A stretch of DNA of 62,549 nt from Marinilabiliaceae bacterium JC017 (GCA_004296775.1 RHGE01000035.1:1-62549); one strand, 5' to 3'; positions 1 through 9,462 are shown, numbered from the stretch's first letter. Numbers and translations: made by a program. The notes: generated by a model not told the origin, from the sequence alone.

Positions 1-491
1 TGGAATACAAATAGTCTTCAGGATTCTGAACTATTAAAGCTCTTACTGGATTGTTGTGGATATATTCAATTTTTTCGCAAATAAAGTTGGTGCTGTATAA
101 GTATATAGCATGATTTTCATGAGTCCATACCTGGAATTTGGAATTTCGTTTGTGCTTACGTGCATTGAATTGAAAACGATTGATCATCCATTCGCGTCTG
201 CTTTCTGGTATTGAATAAATAGTGTCAATGATTCTTTTAGACGTGTATTTTTTTTATATCACGGATAGTATTGCTTAGCTGACCGATAGCACTTTGGGCT
301 ATCAAATGTACATGATTACTCATGATGACGTAGGCAAAAACCTGCAAGTGTTTATTCTCCATGGCATATTTGAAGCTATCGATGATGATGTCTTTATATA
401 CCGGTCGTGTGAAAATATCAACCCAATCTACCACTTGAAAAGTAAGGTAATGCAAGCCCTCCTGGTTTTTAATCTGATATCCCGTAGTCAT
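1..491 (-). pseudogene. REP-associated tyrosine transposase (RAYT, Y1_Tnp), frameshifted and cut by the window edge
   Basis: The translation from ATG at 491 gives a Y1 transposase N-terminus with the HUH motif in SNHVHLI. The frame then stops after an A8 tract (T8 on the plus strand near 248-255). In the next frame the protein resumes immediately with KYTSKRIIDTIYSIPES and later reads EYIHNNPVRALIVQNPEDY, the usual RAYT C-terminal half, so one extra A separates the two halves. RAYTs are single-strand HUH nucleases that act on REP hairpins. The break may be a true pseudogene, slippage in expression, or a homopolymer sequencing error. The C-terminus lies outside the window. Confidence 0.8.
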
Positions 492-546
492 GTCCTTTTT
501 CAAATAAATTTACGATGACATGACCACTTTTGCCAGTTGGTTCAAA

Positions 547-761
547 TGTAGTTGCAAACTACACTGTATAAACGACGAAGTGGAACACTTCGCCGAGCCT
601 AGGTAAAAACGACATAGACAGAGTCTACGCCGAGCGGGGGGTTCTTTTTTCGTCAGGCTTTTTACTCTATATCTCATTGGTTTGGTGCATAATGTTAGTT
701 AGAAACTAACCGTAAGAAACGACTAAATTGTAATCTTTGCCGAGTTAGCCTCTTCGCTAAC
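547..761. repeat. Cluster of REP-like hairpins next to the RAYT remnant
   Basis: Two hairpins of one type, TGTAGTT-GCA-AACTACA (547-563) and GTTAGTT-AGA-AACTAAC (694-710), each lead into a second type bounded by AAACGAC and GCCGAG (570-597 and 717-744). A third copy of the second type lies at 607-634. Stems differ in sequence but keep their pairing. A further stem, GTTAGC/GCTAAC, is at 744-761. The conserved flanks with swapped stems suggest folded substrates of the adjacent RAYT. Confidence 0.7.
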
Positions 762-790
762 CAAGGGGTAAAATACTAAAAAGCAGTCCA

Positions 791-1603
791 TCATTTGGCA
801 CCAAGCAGTTTGTTGTTAAGAGGATAATTAGTACGATAATAATCTACCAAATCCTTAGGGTAATACTGATTATCACGATAACTACTATCATCTAACTCTA
901 AAATACAAGTAACAGCAGCAGCTTCAAAACTCCAATATCCATAATATAGATCAACTTTACTTTTATGGTTATCGAAGAAACCTGAATGCTTATTATAAAA
1001 GTCCTTTTCTAAAAACTTTTTCACAAGTCTAGCACCTTCTTTTTTATTTCTTTGAATAATTGCTTGTCTTAGGTTTTTATAGACTTTAAGTATGACCGAT
1101 TTTTTTTCATCATAGTCCTCTTCTCTCTTTTGAATACGATTAGGGAAACGTGATGGAATAAGAAATTCATATATTTTATCACTGATTTTATCTCTATCAA
1201 TAACATCAATTAATATTTGAAAATCATTATCCGGCACATTAAGTAAAAACGCTAATGACAGTAACCGCAGCATTACTCCATATGGCTCTACCATATATTG
1301 ATTCAAATACATAATATTTTTTTCTGAACCTGATTTCACCTTAGTGCACAAAGGAATCCAATCATCCTTCATTTTCTTTATAACATCAAAAGTATTTTTT
1401 TTTAAAGTATCAAAATCAGATCCACATGAATATTCTGCTATTAATACTTCAATACTATCCCGTAAAATATCAAACTTAGTCCACTCAATTTTACTATCTG
1501 CAACTTTTCCATCCTTCAATGCATCATAATCCAAAGACATTAAACTCTTTTTCTTTGCAATAAATTCATTAAAATACATTTTCTTTTTTAACTTATCTCT
1601 CAT
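791..1603 (-). CDS. PoNi-like immunity protein (DUF1910/DUF1911 type)
   Basis: This 270-residue protein has the hallmark C-terminal block of PoNi immunity proteins: GYWSFEAAAVTCILELDDS followed by YYPKDLVDYYR (about residues 220-258). The helical N-terminal half fits the PoNi_N domain. PoNi proteins bind and neutralise PoNe DNase effectors in the producing cell. It starts 2 bp after the stop of the upstream toxin gene, the expected toxin-then-immunity order on the minus strand. It has no signal peptide, so it should act in the cytoplasm. The family call rests on motif recognition, not an alignment. Confidence 0.75.
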   Translation of the reverse strand: MRDKLKKKMYFNEFIAKKKSLMSLDYDALKDGKVADSKIEWTKFDILRDSIEVLIAEYSCGSDFDTLKKNTFDVIKKMKDDWIPLCTKVKSGSEKNIMYLNQYMVEPYGVMLRLLSLAFLLNVPDNDFQILIDVIDRDKISDKIYEFLIPSRFPNRIQKREEDYDEKKSVILKVYKNLRQAIIQRNKKEGARLVKKFLEKDFYNKHSGFFDNHKSKVDLYYGYWSFEAAAVTCILELDDSSYRDNQYYPKDLVDYYRTNYPLNNKLLGAK

Positions 1604-1605
1604 AA

Positions 1606-2184
1606 TTACGGATTAAAAATTCCTGCATTACCTCTTATTACTTTTCCTTGAGAATCTACTAAACGATACGTAACAGAACCATCGGGAGCAACCTTTGCTA
1701 ATATTCGTTTATAATCACTGCGCAATATTGATCTAGCTAAAATTTCATTTCCAGGCCCTAAAGCTTTTTCCATTTCCCCTGGTCGTCGTATCCAATCATC
1801 ACTCATCTGTCGTGGTAAACCAGTTTTTTTATTCGCTGATTTCAATGAGGCCGAACCGGTATACTTACCTTCTACAATAAAGAATTCTCCATTTTTTCTA
1901 TAAACCCCATCAATACCATTGTGTCCAGGAGCATCAATATCTTTTAGCCTTATTTGCAAAGATTCATATCCTTTAGTATTTAAATCTAAATCAGCACCAA
2001 TTTCCCCTCGCTGGCGCGGATTTGCAATCCGTGCCCATACTATACCTATGCAGTTCAAACCATTACTCGCTCTCCCCCTGCTCGCTAAACTATTTTTACA
2101 ACATCGCTTACGATTTAACATTATATCGACTCCTACAACCAGCAAATACACGCACGAAGGTAACAGGAATGATTCAATATACAC
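1606..2184 (-). CDS. PoNe-like DNase toxin, apparently with a damaged or replaced N-terminus
   Basis: Residues 60-131 match the polymorphic nuclease effector core: GEIGADLDL, then GIDGVYRKNGEFFIVEGKY (D92, E105 and K107, a PD-(D/E)XK-like set), then PRQMSDDWI. PoNe toxins degrade DNA in rival cells and are normally the C-terminal part of large secreted proteins. Here nothing recognisable as a delivery domain precedes the nuclease. Residues 1-20 are hydrophobic, and residues of roughly 35-58 are encoded across a REP-like hairpin (2014-2034). Met22 (2121) is an alternative start. This may be an orphan toxin cassette, or a remnant left after REP insertion. The PoNi-like gene follows directly. 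Confidence 0.7.
   Translation of the reverse strand: MYIESFLLPSCVYLLVVGVDIMLNRKRCCKNSLASRGRASNGLNCIGIVWARIANPRQRGEIGADLDLNTKGYESLQIRLKDIDAPGHNGIDGVYRKNGEFFIVEGKYTGSASLKSANKKTGLPRQMSDDWIRRPGEMEKALGPGNEILARSILRSDYKRILAKVAPDGSVTYRLVDSQGKVIRGNAGIFNP
2014..2034. repeat. REP-like hairpin inside the PoNe reading frame
   Basis: The hairpin has arms GCGCGGATT and AATCCGTGC around TGC. Related copies lie at 16366-16386 and, inverted, at 16645-16665. The 16366 copy carries paired G/C swaps in the stem, so pairing rather than sequence is conserved. Confidence 0.7.
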
Positions 2185-2197
2185 TGCAACAGAAATC

Positions 2198-2311
2198 AGA
2201 CCTTGAGGTTTTCAAAACCTCAAGGTCTAAAGGCATACTCTATGCTTTATTGTATGAATAATATTCCGGATCAGGCATTTACCTTTTCCAAAGTTTAAAA
2301 CTTTGGAAAAG
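2198..2311. repeat. Two long perfect palindromes upstream of the PoNe gene
   Basis: Positions 2198-2228 have 15-bp arms beginning AGACCTTGAGGTTTT around one base. Positions 2283-2311 have 14-bp arms beginning CTTTTCCAAAGTTT around one base. Neither is followed by a clear U tract, so both look like REP-type elements in the toxin promoter region rather than terminators. Confidence 0.7.
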
Positions 2312-2316
2312 ATCAT

Positions 2317-2350
2317 AAAAAACCCTCTCAAATAATTGAGAGGGTTTTTT
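2317..2350. terminator. Bidirectional intrinsic terminator
   Basis: The stem CCCTCTCAA/TTGAGAGGG has an ATAA loop and is flanked by A6 and T6. It lies 29 bp past the stop of the minus-strand UroD-like gene and insulates it from the toxin pair. Confidence 0.85.
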
Positions 2351-2378
2351 ATGACAGTATTTATTAAGTATGCAAAAG

Positions 2379-3440
2379 TCAATATTTCCATTCTCTTGCC
2401 GCCTCGTACATGGCTATGACATTTTCTACCGGTGTTTCAACCTTCAGTTTATGGGAAGGTCCCAGAATAAATCCACCACCGGGTGCCATTATATCAAGCA
2501 ATTCTTTCACGCCCTGCTTAACCTGCTTAGGAGTGCCACCTCGCAAAAGCATTTCTTCATCCAAAGCGCCACAAAAAGTGATATAATTACCAAAGTCTTT
2601 TTTCAACCCCGCGGGTTCCATGCCGGTAGCTCGTGTCTGAATCGGATCAAGCACGTCGGCACCAATACTCACAAATTCCGGTAAAAGTTTTCGTACCGCC
2701 CCACAAGAGTGCATATAAAACTTCACACCAAGCTTGCGGGGTAAAGCAGTAAAGCTTTCAATGGCCGGCTTACAATATTGACTCCACATATCCTGACTGA
2801 TTATCAGGCCGCCATGCGCCCCAAAGTCATCGGCTATTCGAATAAAGTCAACCTTATCACCGGTTTGTTCAAAGAAACGCTCAATAAAAACAATGTAGAA
2901 TTCAGACACTTTTTCAACTAATCCCTTGAAAAAATGCGGATGATACATCATCACATCTAAAAATGATTCACGCCCTAAAATTCGCTGAATAATACGAAAC
3001 AAACCGGGCGAAGAGTAACCAGGTGCCGTCATGATGGCATAATCCTGATATTTTTCAATCTGTTTGTTTAAAGTGGAAAAGTCAAACAGATCAGTGGTAG
3101 GCCACGGGTAATCCTTAAGTACCCCGGGGTCATTTATCCCTTCCAACGGAAAATGGGTGGCTTCCCAGAATTCAAACGCTCCTTTCTTTACTCTGGAGTA
3201 ACCAACTCCCCAAATATCCTTTTTAGATTTCATGCCCGCATCAATAAGCTTCGGGCCGGTGTAAAGGGGTTCTACCCAACGGAAATCTACATCTAAAAAT
3301 TCAAGCAACTGATCACGGTTACTAAATCCAAGGTGCTCCATCATCTTCACACCAAATTCAGGTACATCCCAATAGAAAAAAGGCACTCTATCAGGTTCTT
3401 CTCTATTGAGTGCCTTAAGGACTCGTTCCTTGTGGTTCAT
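2379..3440 (-). CDS. Uroporphyrinogen decarboxylase-family protein (methyltransferase-like)
   Basis: The protein begins MNHKERVLKALNREEPDRVPF, the usual opening of the MtaA/CmuA-like branch of the URO-D family. It keeps the C-terminal FYMHSCGAVRKLLPEFVSIGADVLDPIQ block that supplies a metal-binding His and Cys in corrinoid methyltransferases. At 353 residues it has the normal length. Members of this branch often move methyl groups between corrinoid proteins and thiols, and are not heme enzymes. The substrate cannot be told from sequence, and no corrinoid protein or methyltransferase partner is nearby. An upstream ATG would add seven residues; the internal start fits the family better. Confidence 0.75.
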   Translation of the reverse strand: MNHKERVLKALNREEPDRVPFFYWDVPEFGVKMMEHLGFSNRDQLLEFLDVDFRWVEPLYTGPKLIDAGMKSKKDIWGVGYSRVKKGAFEFWEATHFPLEGINDPGVLKDYPWPTTDLFDFSTLNKQIEKYQDYAIMTAPGYSSPGLFRIIQRILGRESFLDVMMYHPHFFKGLVEKVSEFYIVFIERFFEQTGDKVDFIRIADDFGAHGGLIISQDMWSQYCKPAIESFTALPRKLGVKFYMHSCGAVRKLLPEFVSIGADVLDPIQTRATGMEPAGLKKDFGNYITFCGALDEEMLLRGGTPKQVKQGVKELLDIMAPGGGFILGPSHKLKVETPVENVIAMYEAAREWKY

Positions 3441-3630
3441 AAATGATGTTTTAGTTAACAAATGACTCTCTTGTCGAAACTCAAGCCGAGTCGAATGTAT
3501 AAAAATATTATGAGAAAAATCAACTTTTTAGTGATAAATCGACTCTATTCCTCCATCAAAAAACATCAAATTGTTTGTTAAAGTCCTTTTAAAATCAGGT
3601 ATTGAAACACCTAACAGTGCTCAAAAAAAA

Positions 3631-4362
3631 TTACTGTTTCTTTAATATTTCATATATTAAAATACCAGCCGCCACCGATACATTTAACGAATCAATATTC
3701 CCTAAAATAGGAATCCGACTACGCACATCAGCTTCTTTTAATATGTCAGGAGAGATCCCTTTATCCTCGGCCCCCATAACCAATGCCACAGGCCCTGAAT
3801 AATCAGGCTCCGCATAATCAACCGCCCCTTTTTCTGTAGCTGCGACTATTCTCAGCCCGCTATTCTTAAGAAAAGAAACAGTCTCAGTGAGATTCTTAAC
3901 CCGACACACCGGAATGGTATGCAAAGCCCCGGCAGAAGTTTTTATGGCATCAGCATTCACCAACGCTCCGCCTTTATCCGGTACTACGATGGCATGCACT
4001 CCGGCACATTCAGCTGTTCGGGCGATCGCACCAAAATTACGTACATCAGTCACATGGTCCAGCACCAAAACAAACGGATTTTTACCATCATCATACAACA
4101 TGGGTACCAGTTGTTCAATATTCTGATAGGTAATGGGCGAAATCATAGCAATGACTCCCTGGTGATTCTTACGGGTAATCCGGTTTAACTTCTCAACCGG
4201 CACAAACTGAAAAGGAATATCATGCTCCCTGATTTTATTCAGAAAAGATTTGAACAGATCACCCTGCAGCCCTTTTTTAATAAAAACTTTCTCTATCTCT
4301 TTGCCGGCTACAATGGCTTCTTCAACAGCCCTAATGCCAAATACTGAATTCTCTTTTCCCAT
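3631..4362 (-). CDS. rlmB: 23S rRNA (guanosine-2'-O-)-methyltransferase RlmB (SpoU family)
   Basis: This 243-residue SpoU/TrmH protein has an N-terminal substrate-binding domain starting FGIRAVEEAI. Its C-terminal SPOUT knot domain carries all three motifs: DVRNFGAIARTAECAG, VMGAEDKGIS and IPILGNIDSLNVSVAAGI. RlmB methylates G2251 in the peptidyl-transferase P loop of 23S rRNA, using SAM. Its start lies 2 bp after the stop of the ABC-F gene, so the two translation-related genes are probably co-transcribed. The family member is clear, although TrmH-like paralogs with other rRNA targets exist in Bacteroidota. Confidence 0.85.
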   Translation of the reverse strand: MGKENSVFGIRAVEEAIVAGKEIEKVFIKKGLQGDLFKSFLNKIREHDIPFQFVPVEKLNRITRKNHQGVIAMISPITYQNIEQLVPMLYDDGKNPFVLVLDHVTDVRNFGAIARTAECAGVHAIVVPDKGGALVNADAIKTSAGALHTIPVCRVKNLTETVSFLKNSGLRIVAATEKGAVDYAEPDYSGPVALVMGAEDKGISPDILKEADVRSRIPILGNIDSLNVSVAAGILIYEILKKQ

Positions 4363-4364
4363 AA

Positions 4365-6317
4365 TTAATTTAGTTGTTGTAAGTCAGCTTCTACCTGCTC
4401 TAATTCCACATGCAATGATTCCCAGTTCTCCATTTCCCTATCAAGCGCCTTCTGGCTCTCCTGATAAGACTCAAACAAGGTATGATCCGATGCATTTTCA
4501 GGCAGCTGCAATTTCTTATTTAAGGCTTCCTGTTCTTCTTCCAGCTCAGTGATTTTTTGCTCACACACCTCAAGGTTTTTTTGTGAACGCTTCAACCTAC
4601 GATTTAATTCTTTCCGCTCCTCGAAAGAGATTTTATTTTTTGAAGCCGGGCTATCCCCTTTTGTCTTCCGGGAACCATCATTTCTCTTTTGCTCCAGCTC
4701 TTTTAATGATTCAAGCTTTTTTTCCTGTAAGAACTGGTAAACACCACCCAAGTGCTCCTTTATCTTTTTATTTCTGAATTCAAATAGCTTATCGGTCAAT
4801 CCATCCAGGAATTCACGGTCGTGCGATACAATTAAAACAGTACCATCAAAATCACGAATCGCTTGTTTCAACAAATCTTTCGACCGCATATCCAAGTGGT
4901 TGGTCGGCTCATCCATTATCAGCAGGTTCACCGGTTCCAAAAGTAAACGAACCATTGCCAATCGCGTCCGTTCCCCTCCTGACAAGACGGATACTTTCTT
5001 ATCCACATCCTCACCACTAAACATGAAGGCCCCCAGCAGGTCACGTATTTTTGTACGAATCGCTCCAACCGCTACCTGATCCACCGTATCCAATACCGTC
5101 AGATTATCATCCAGACGATCAGCCTGATTTTGCGCGAAATAACCAATCTTCACATTGTGCCCCAATTCAAGCTGCCCGGTATGTTGCAACTCATGCATGA
5201 TGATACGGGCCAAGGTGGTTTTTCCCTCTCCGTTTCTCCCGATAAAGGCTACCTTCTCACCCCGTTCGATGGAGAAATCTATGTTATCCAATACCTGCAG
5301 ATCACCATAAGCTTTGGATACTCCTACACCTTTCACCACCACTGTGCCGGACCGCGGCGCGGGTGGAAACTTAATCTTCAACGATGATTTATCAAACTCA
5401 TCCACTTCGATGCGCTCAATCTTCGCCAACTGCTTGATACGCGACTGCACCTGCACCGATTTGGTGGCTTGATACCGAAACCGCTCAATGAACTTTTCGG
5501 TATCCTCAATCATCTTTTGTTGGTTTTTAAAAGCTGCTAACTGCTGCTCCCGCCTCTCTTTCCGCAATTCGACATACTTGGAGTAGGAAGCTTTATAATC
5601 ATAAATCTTCCCAAGGGATATTTCAACGGTACGCGAAGTCAGGTTATCCAGAAATGCTTTATCGTGGGATATTAACACCACAGCCCCGTTATAATCCTTA
5701 AGAAAATCTTCAAGCCACTGAATTGAATCGATATCCAAATGGTTGGTAGGCTCATCGAGGAGAAAAACATCGGGCTGCTCCAGTAACAATTTGGCCAACT
5801 CCACCCGCATACGCCATCCACCACTAAATTCGCCGGTATTACGGGTAAAGTCACTTCGCTCAAATCCCAACCCCTTGAGTGTCGTCTCTATTCGCCCCTC
5901 GTAATTGGCACCGCCCAACATATTATACCGTTCTGTTTTATCGGTTAGCAGATCCAGCAATTTCATGTATTCATCCGATTCATAATCGGTACGACTGGCA
6001 ATCTCATTGTTAAGATGGTCAATCTGCTGTTGAATTCGTTTTAATTCAACAAAAGCCTGCTCCACCTCGGCAAAAACAGTCCGAGTATCGGAATAGTTCA
6101 TATGCTGCGGCAGATAACCTATTTTATAACCCTTAGGAATAGATACCGTACCTGAAGTAGGCTGCATTTTATTGGCAATTATCTTAAGAAGAGTTGATTT
6201 TCCTGCTCCGTTTTTACCGGTTAATCCAATACGATCACGGGGATTAACCAAAAAGGATACCTCCTCGAACAATAAAAACCCTCCAAAATCAACTGTTAAC
6301 TGATTGACTGAAACCAT
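4365..6317 (-). CDS. ABC-F family ATP-binding protein (ribosome-associated, Uup/ABCF3-like)
   Basis: Two ABC ATPase domains lie in one chain with no membrane segment. Walker A motifs are GKNGAGKST (about 34-42) and GRNGEGKTT. Signatures are FSGGWRMRVELAK and LSGGERTRLAMVR, each followed by DEPTNHLD. A charged coiled-coil C-terminus (about 540-650) resembles Uup/ABCF3. ABC-F proteins act on ribosomes stalled during elongation. The start at 6317 (MVSVNQLTVDFGG) is chosen because the longer frame would run through the terminator hairpin at 6349-6372. A lysine-rich linker precedes the coiled coil. It lies 2 bp upstream of rlmB. Confidence 0.88.
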   Translation of the reverse strand: MVSVNQLTVDFGGFLLFEEVSFLVNPRDRIGLTGKNGAGKSTLLKIIANKMQPTSGTVSIPKGYKIGYLPQHMNYSDTRTVFAEVEQAFVELKRIQQQIDHLNNEIASRTDYESDEYMKLLDLLTDKTERYNMLGGANYEGRIETTLKGLGFERSDFTRNTGEFSGGWRMRVELAKLLLEQPDVFLLDEPTNHLDIDSIQWLEDFLKDYNGAVVLISHDKAFLDNLTSRTVEISLGKIYDYKASYSKYVELRKERREQQLAAFKNQQKMIEDTEKFIERFRYQATKSVQVQSRIKQLAKIERIEVDEFDKSSLKIKFPPAPRSGTVVVKGVGVSKAYGDLQVLDNIDFSIERGEKVAFIGRNGEGKTTLARIIMHELQHTGQLELGHNVKIGYFAQNQADRLDDNLTVLDTVDQVAVGAIRTKIRDLLGAFMFSGEDVDKKVSVLSGGERTRLAMVRLLLEPVNLLIMDEPTNHLDMRSKDLLKQAIRDFDGTVLIVSHDREFLDGLTDKLFEFRNKKIKEHLGGVYQFLQEKKLESLKELEQKRNDGSRKTKGDSPASKNKISFEERKELNRRLKRSQKNLEVCEQKITELEEEQEALNKKLQLPENASDHTLFESYQESQKALDREMENWESLHVELEQVEADLQQLN

Positions 6318-6348
6318 TTCTGAAAATTTGCGCAAAGATAAAAATAAA

Positions 6349-6372
6349 CCGGGGAAGACTATGCTTCCCCGG
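6349..6372 (-). terminator. Intrinsic terminator after the LysM/PBP1 gene
   Basis: A perfect 9-bp stem, CCGGGGAAG/CTTCCCCGG, has a 6-nt loop and is followed on the minus strand by TTTATTTT. It separates the LysM gene from the ABC-F gene. Confidence 0.75.
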
Positions 6373-6395
6373 CTCAAATATATGATTCTATGAAT

Positions 6396-8750
6396 TTAGT
6401 TCTTCTGAATATGTAAGCGTTCCACCTCCAACTTCAAATCCGGAGTGAAATGCAACAAGAGCAGGCCACTATTATAAAAGCCACCCCAGTTAGAATATCT
6501 CGTAAAATAAAAATTAGATTGCACCAAATGCGGATTATAATTGGCAATACAATGCTCAAACTGAGGTCCGAACTCCTTCATGGCGCCCAGGAAATACATG
6601 GTAATATCATACCCCCATATGCCATAACGGCTAAAGTTAGAATTAACACTTGCCCGTTGGAAATAAGGTGAGATAGCCATTGGTTCTGTTTCATACCATT
6701 CCCTGTATTTAGTAACAAATGACTGTGTCATTTCATCCTCATAATCCATTCCGTAGAAAGAGAAAAAACGACTATTAAGCTGATGCATATATTCAGGATC
6801 GATGGTTTGGAAACGCAACCATTCGGATAAACCCCAAAGGGAAATATCACATTTTTTTCTGTCAGCCACACCGGCCACAGAGGTAACAATCCGGTTCACA
6901 TGCGCCTCTTCCACGGATGGTATTATCACAACATTCTCCCGGTCATCGGCAAAAATTCGCTCTAATCCCACCAAATCATCCGGCACAAAATTATACTCCA
7001 TAAAGTCGGGTGCCTGACCAAACGAGAAGCTCTCCAGATAGATCTTTTCCCTTATCTTCTTACTGAATTGATTTTCATAGGATGATTTTTTATTCGGTGT
7101 TCGAATCATGATGACGCGCTTCCCTTCTGTCCCCTGCAACATTTTATCTGCCATCACATCGAACAATAAAGAGTCCACCGGACTCGCCTGAAACAGGTAA
7201 GGGTTATGATCAATTTCCGGGTTAATGGTTGAAAACGGATAAACCATCTTTATTTGATGGCTGGCAGCAAAATCACTTACCAGAGGCAGGTTGTGTGCAT
7301 AAGCAGGTCCGATAATAAGGTCCAGATGCGCCACCTCAGGCCGAGCCAAAATAGCTTTCACTTTATTGGTATCAGGTGCGGTATCAAACACAAACAACTC
7401 CACATTAACATTGTTGGCCTTCATGCTATCCAAAGCCATCAATACCCCTTCATAAAACTCAACAAATACTTTTGACTTATTAGAGAGAATTTTGTTTTCC
7501 CGACTCTTTGCAACAACCACCCCTTGCTCTTCTCCTGAAATAATATTCATGCGTTTGGTCTCTTCCACAGCAAAAGGTAATAACACGCCAACACGCAGAG
7601 CCGGCCGGGTAGCAGCATAATCATATCCGATACAGCTAACATGCTCAAACGCCAAATCTGCGTCATCCACCTCTTTCTCCTGACTGGCAACCTCTTCGAA
7701 ATGATAGAAATCTTCGAACCATTTCTGGGTAGGAATCTTTAGTTCTGTCCCTTTCTTGAGCGCAGCAAAATCTACTTCTGAATTAATCCGCTCTATAATA
7801 TCCGCATCGACACCGTATTTTTTTGATATTCCAAAGATGGATTCTTTACGCTTTACCTTATGTACAGTAAAATAAGTATCATCATTCAGGAAATCCTTTT
7901 CCAGCCCACCTTTCAAACTACTTTTGGGGATCCGCATCAAATAACCCACCGGCAAATCATTGGAATCCACATCTTGGTTAGCCTGGATCACCTCATTCAC
8001 CACCGCCCTGTATGCTTTGGCGATACTATACATGGTTTCACCAACAGCAATACGATGGTAAATGTATAACTCATCCTCAATAACCTGATCAGTGGTATCA
8101 GCTGTTGAATCAACAACCACGTTTTCTTCTCCTTCATGACGTGGGATACGGATTACCGATCCAACTGATAAAATACCATTTTGAAGCGCCGGATTATTCT
8201 CAATCACCTCTTTTTCCGATGAATTGTATTGCCGGCATAACGCATATAACGTCTCTTTCGGCATCACCTTATGATAGACAAATTTATCATCCTCCTTATC
8301 GACTTCTTCCTTGGCCTCCCCAACGCCATTAGGGATCTTAATAATACTTCCCTGAAGCAACTGAGATTGACTCCCCGGGTTATTTTCATAAATCACTTCC
8401 AAAGGCACATCATACTTTCGGGAGATATAGTAAACCGTCTGCCCTTGCTCAACAGTATGATAAATGAACGCATCGGATTTATTTATTTCATCCTGGGTAC
8501 TGTTACGACCTGCAATAACCGGCACCTTCAACAACTGTCCTTCCTTTAAACCAAATACAGCATCGGGATTTGCTTCCACAATCTCTTTTTGTGACACCCC
8601 ATAAACCTTACCAATCCGGTAAAAACCTTCGCCCTTGGCTACCTTGTGAAGGTAAAAGGTTTTTCCATCGATGATGATTTTATCTGAAGTCGTCTGGGCA
8701 TTTGCCCCCACACCAATCAAAAAAATAAATAACGTACCAACAAGAATCAT
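6396..8750 (-). CDS. Secreted multi-LysM protein with a PBP1-like (leucine-binding type) C-terminal domain
   Basis: The start at 8750 gives a typical signal peptide, MILVGTLFIFLIGVGANAQ; a longer frame from 8846 would bury it. Five LysM repeats follow, with motifs such as FYRIGKVYGVSQKEIVEANP, VYYISRKYDVPLEVIYENNP and MYSIAKAYRAVVNEVIQANQ. The last roughly 400 residues form a type-I periplasmic-binding fold beginning LRVGVLLPFAVEE. LysM repeats bind peptidoglycan glycans. This architecture is common in Bacteroidota, but its ligand and role are unknown; a link to cell-wall sensing or remodelling is only inference. It appears monocistronic. Confidence 0.8.
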   Translation of the reverse strand: MILVGTLFIFLIGVGANAQTTSDKIIIDGKTFYLHKVAKGEGFYRIGKVYGVSQKEIVEANPDAVFGLKEGQLLKVPVIAGRNSTQDEINKSDAFIYHTVEQGQTVYYISRKYDVPLEVIYENNPGSQSQLLQGSIIKIPNGVGEAKEEVDKEDDKFVYHKVMPKETLYALCRQYNSSEKEVIENNPALQNGILSVGSVIRIPRHEGEENVVVDSTADTTDQVIEDELYIYHRIAVGETMYSIAKAYRAVVNEVIQANQDVDSNDLPVGYLMRIPKSSLKGGLEKDFLNDDTYFTVHKVKRKESIFGISKKYGVDADIIERINSEVDFAALKKGTELKIPTQKWFEDFYHFEEVASQEKEVDDADLAFEHVSCIGYDYAATRPALRVGVLLPFAVEETKRMNIISGEEQGVVVAKSRENKILSNKSKVFVEFYEGVLMALDSMKANNVNVELFVFDTAPDTNKVKAILARPEVAHLDLIIGPAYAHNLPLVSDFAASHQIKMVYPFSTINPEIDHNPYLFQASPVDSLLFDVMADKMLQGTEGKRVIMIRTPNKKSSYENQFSKKIREKIYLESFSFGQAPDFMEYNFVPDDLVGLERIFADDRENVVIIPSVEEAHVNRIVTSVAGVADRKKCDISLWGLSEWLRFQTIDPEYMHQLNSRFFSFYGMDYEDEMTQSFVTKYREWYETEPMAISPYFQRASVNSNFSRYGIWGYDITMYFLGAMKEFGPQFEHCIANYNPHLVQSNFYFTRYSNWGGFYNSGLLLLHFTPDLKLEVERLHIQKN

Positions 8751-9029
8751 CTCTCTTGCAGACCTAACAATACTCAATAAATAATACCCTTGGTACAGTT
8801 GTGCTTGCCTCATGAAGTGTAGTTTTGAAAACATTCCCATAATCATAAAAAAGGATCGCTTTTAATCCAAAAATTAACTGTCAAATGTAAAAAAAGACGT
8901 TTTATCAAGCAAAAGTACTCAATAAAACGTCTTGACCAGTATGTTTAACTATTTTTAGTTTTCCACAGCCTTATAGCCTGGGTTAGGTCTTACAATAAAA
9001 CGCTCCTTCTTCGCTTTTATTATTGGGAG

Positions 9030-9125
9030 GATGGGAGGAGGAGAAATTGAGAATGTGAAAATTGGAGAAATTGAAAAGGTGAGAATTTGAGAAGGGAAAA
9101 TTTGAGTAGGTGAAAATTTGAAACT
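9030..9125. repeat. Purine-rich degenerate repeat of GTGAGAATTTGAGAA type
   Basis: Imperfect 15-16-bp units of the form GTGAAAATTTGAGTAG and GTGAGAATTTGAGAAG run head to tail after a GGGAGGA-rich start. An open frame through it (8955-9245, minus) is low complexity and not supported as a gene. The rest of 8751-9330 shows no gene. Confidence 0.6.
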
Positions 9126-9330
9126 ACCATACATCTTCAACTTACATACAGGATGAAGATGACAACTAAACACCCTGCACCTGGAACCGCCACATTCAAA
9201 ATCTATACCGAACAAGACAGAAAAGTAATCAGATAGACATATCAAGATTTACAACAAAAAAGCCTCTCTCCGGGATTTATTTAACTTATTGATTTCCTAA
9301 TAATACCACTTTTTTGCTATGATCCTAAAA

Positions 9331-9462
9331 TTTCTTTACTAGTCTTGCCCGGTTTCTTTACTACAAATACTCCATTTCTTTACTAGAAACGATTGGTTTC
9401 TTTACTACAAACCGAGCATTTCTTTACTACAAACTGAAGGTTTCTTTACTAGAAATTTTAAG
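9331..9462. repeat. Array A: six 22-bp tandem units with an invariant TTTCTTTACTA core
   Basis: Units start at 9331, 9353, 9375, 9397, 9419 and 9441, exactly 22 bp apart. The first 11 bases, TTTCTTTACTA, are identical in all six, base 12 is G or C, and the last ten vary apart from a frequent AAA. A conserved core every two helical turns suggests repeated protein binding on one DNA face. It lies between the LysM promoter region and a terminator. Confidence 0.9.

Noticed and set aside
8955-9245. 96-residue minus-strand frame
   Set aside because: It translates a purine-rich repeat into low-complexity Ser/Pro/Ile text; no start signal or homolog-like pattern.
9331-9462. Mini-CRISPR with 11-bp repeats
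   Set aside because: Repeats and spacers of 11 bp are far below any known CRISPR, and the gaps share AAA motifs.
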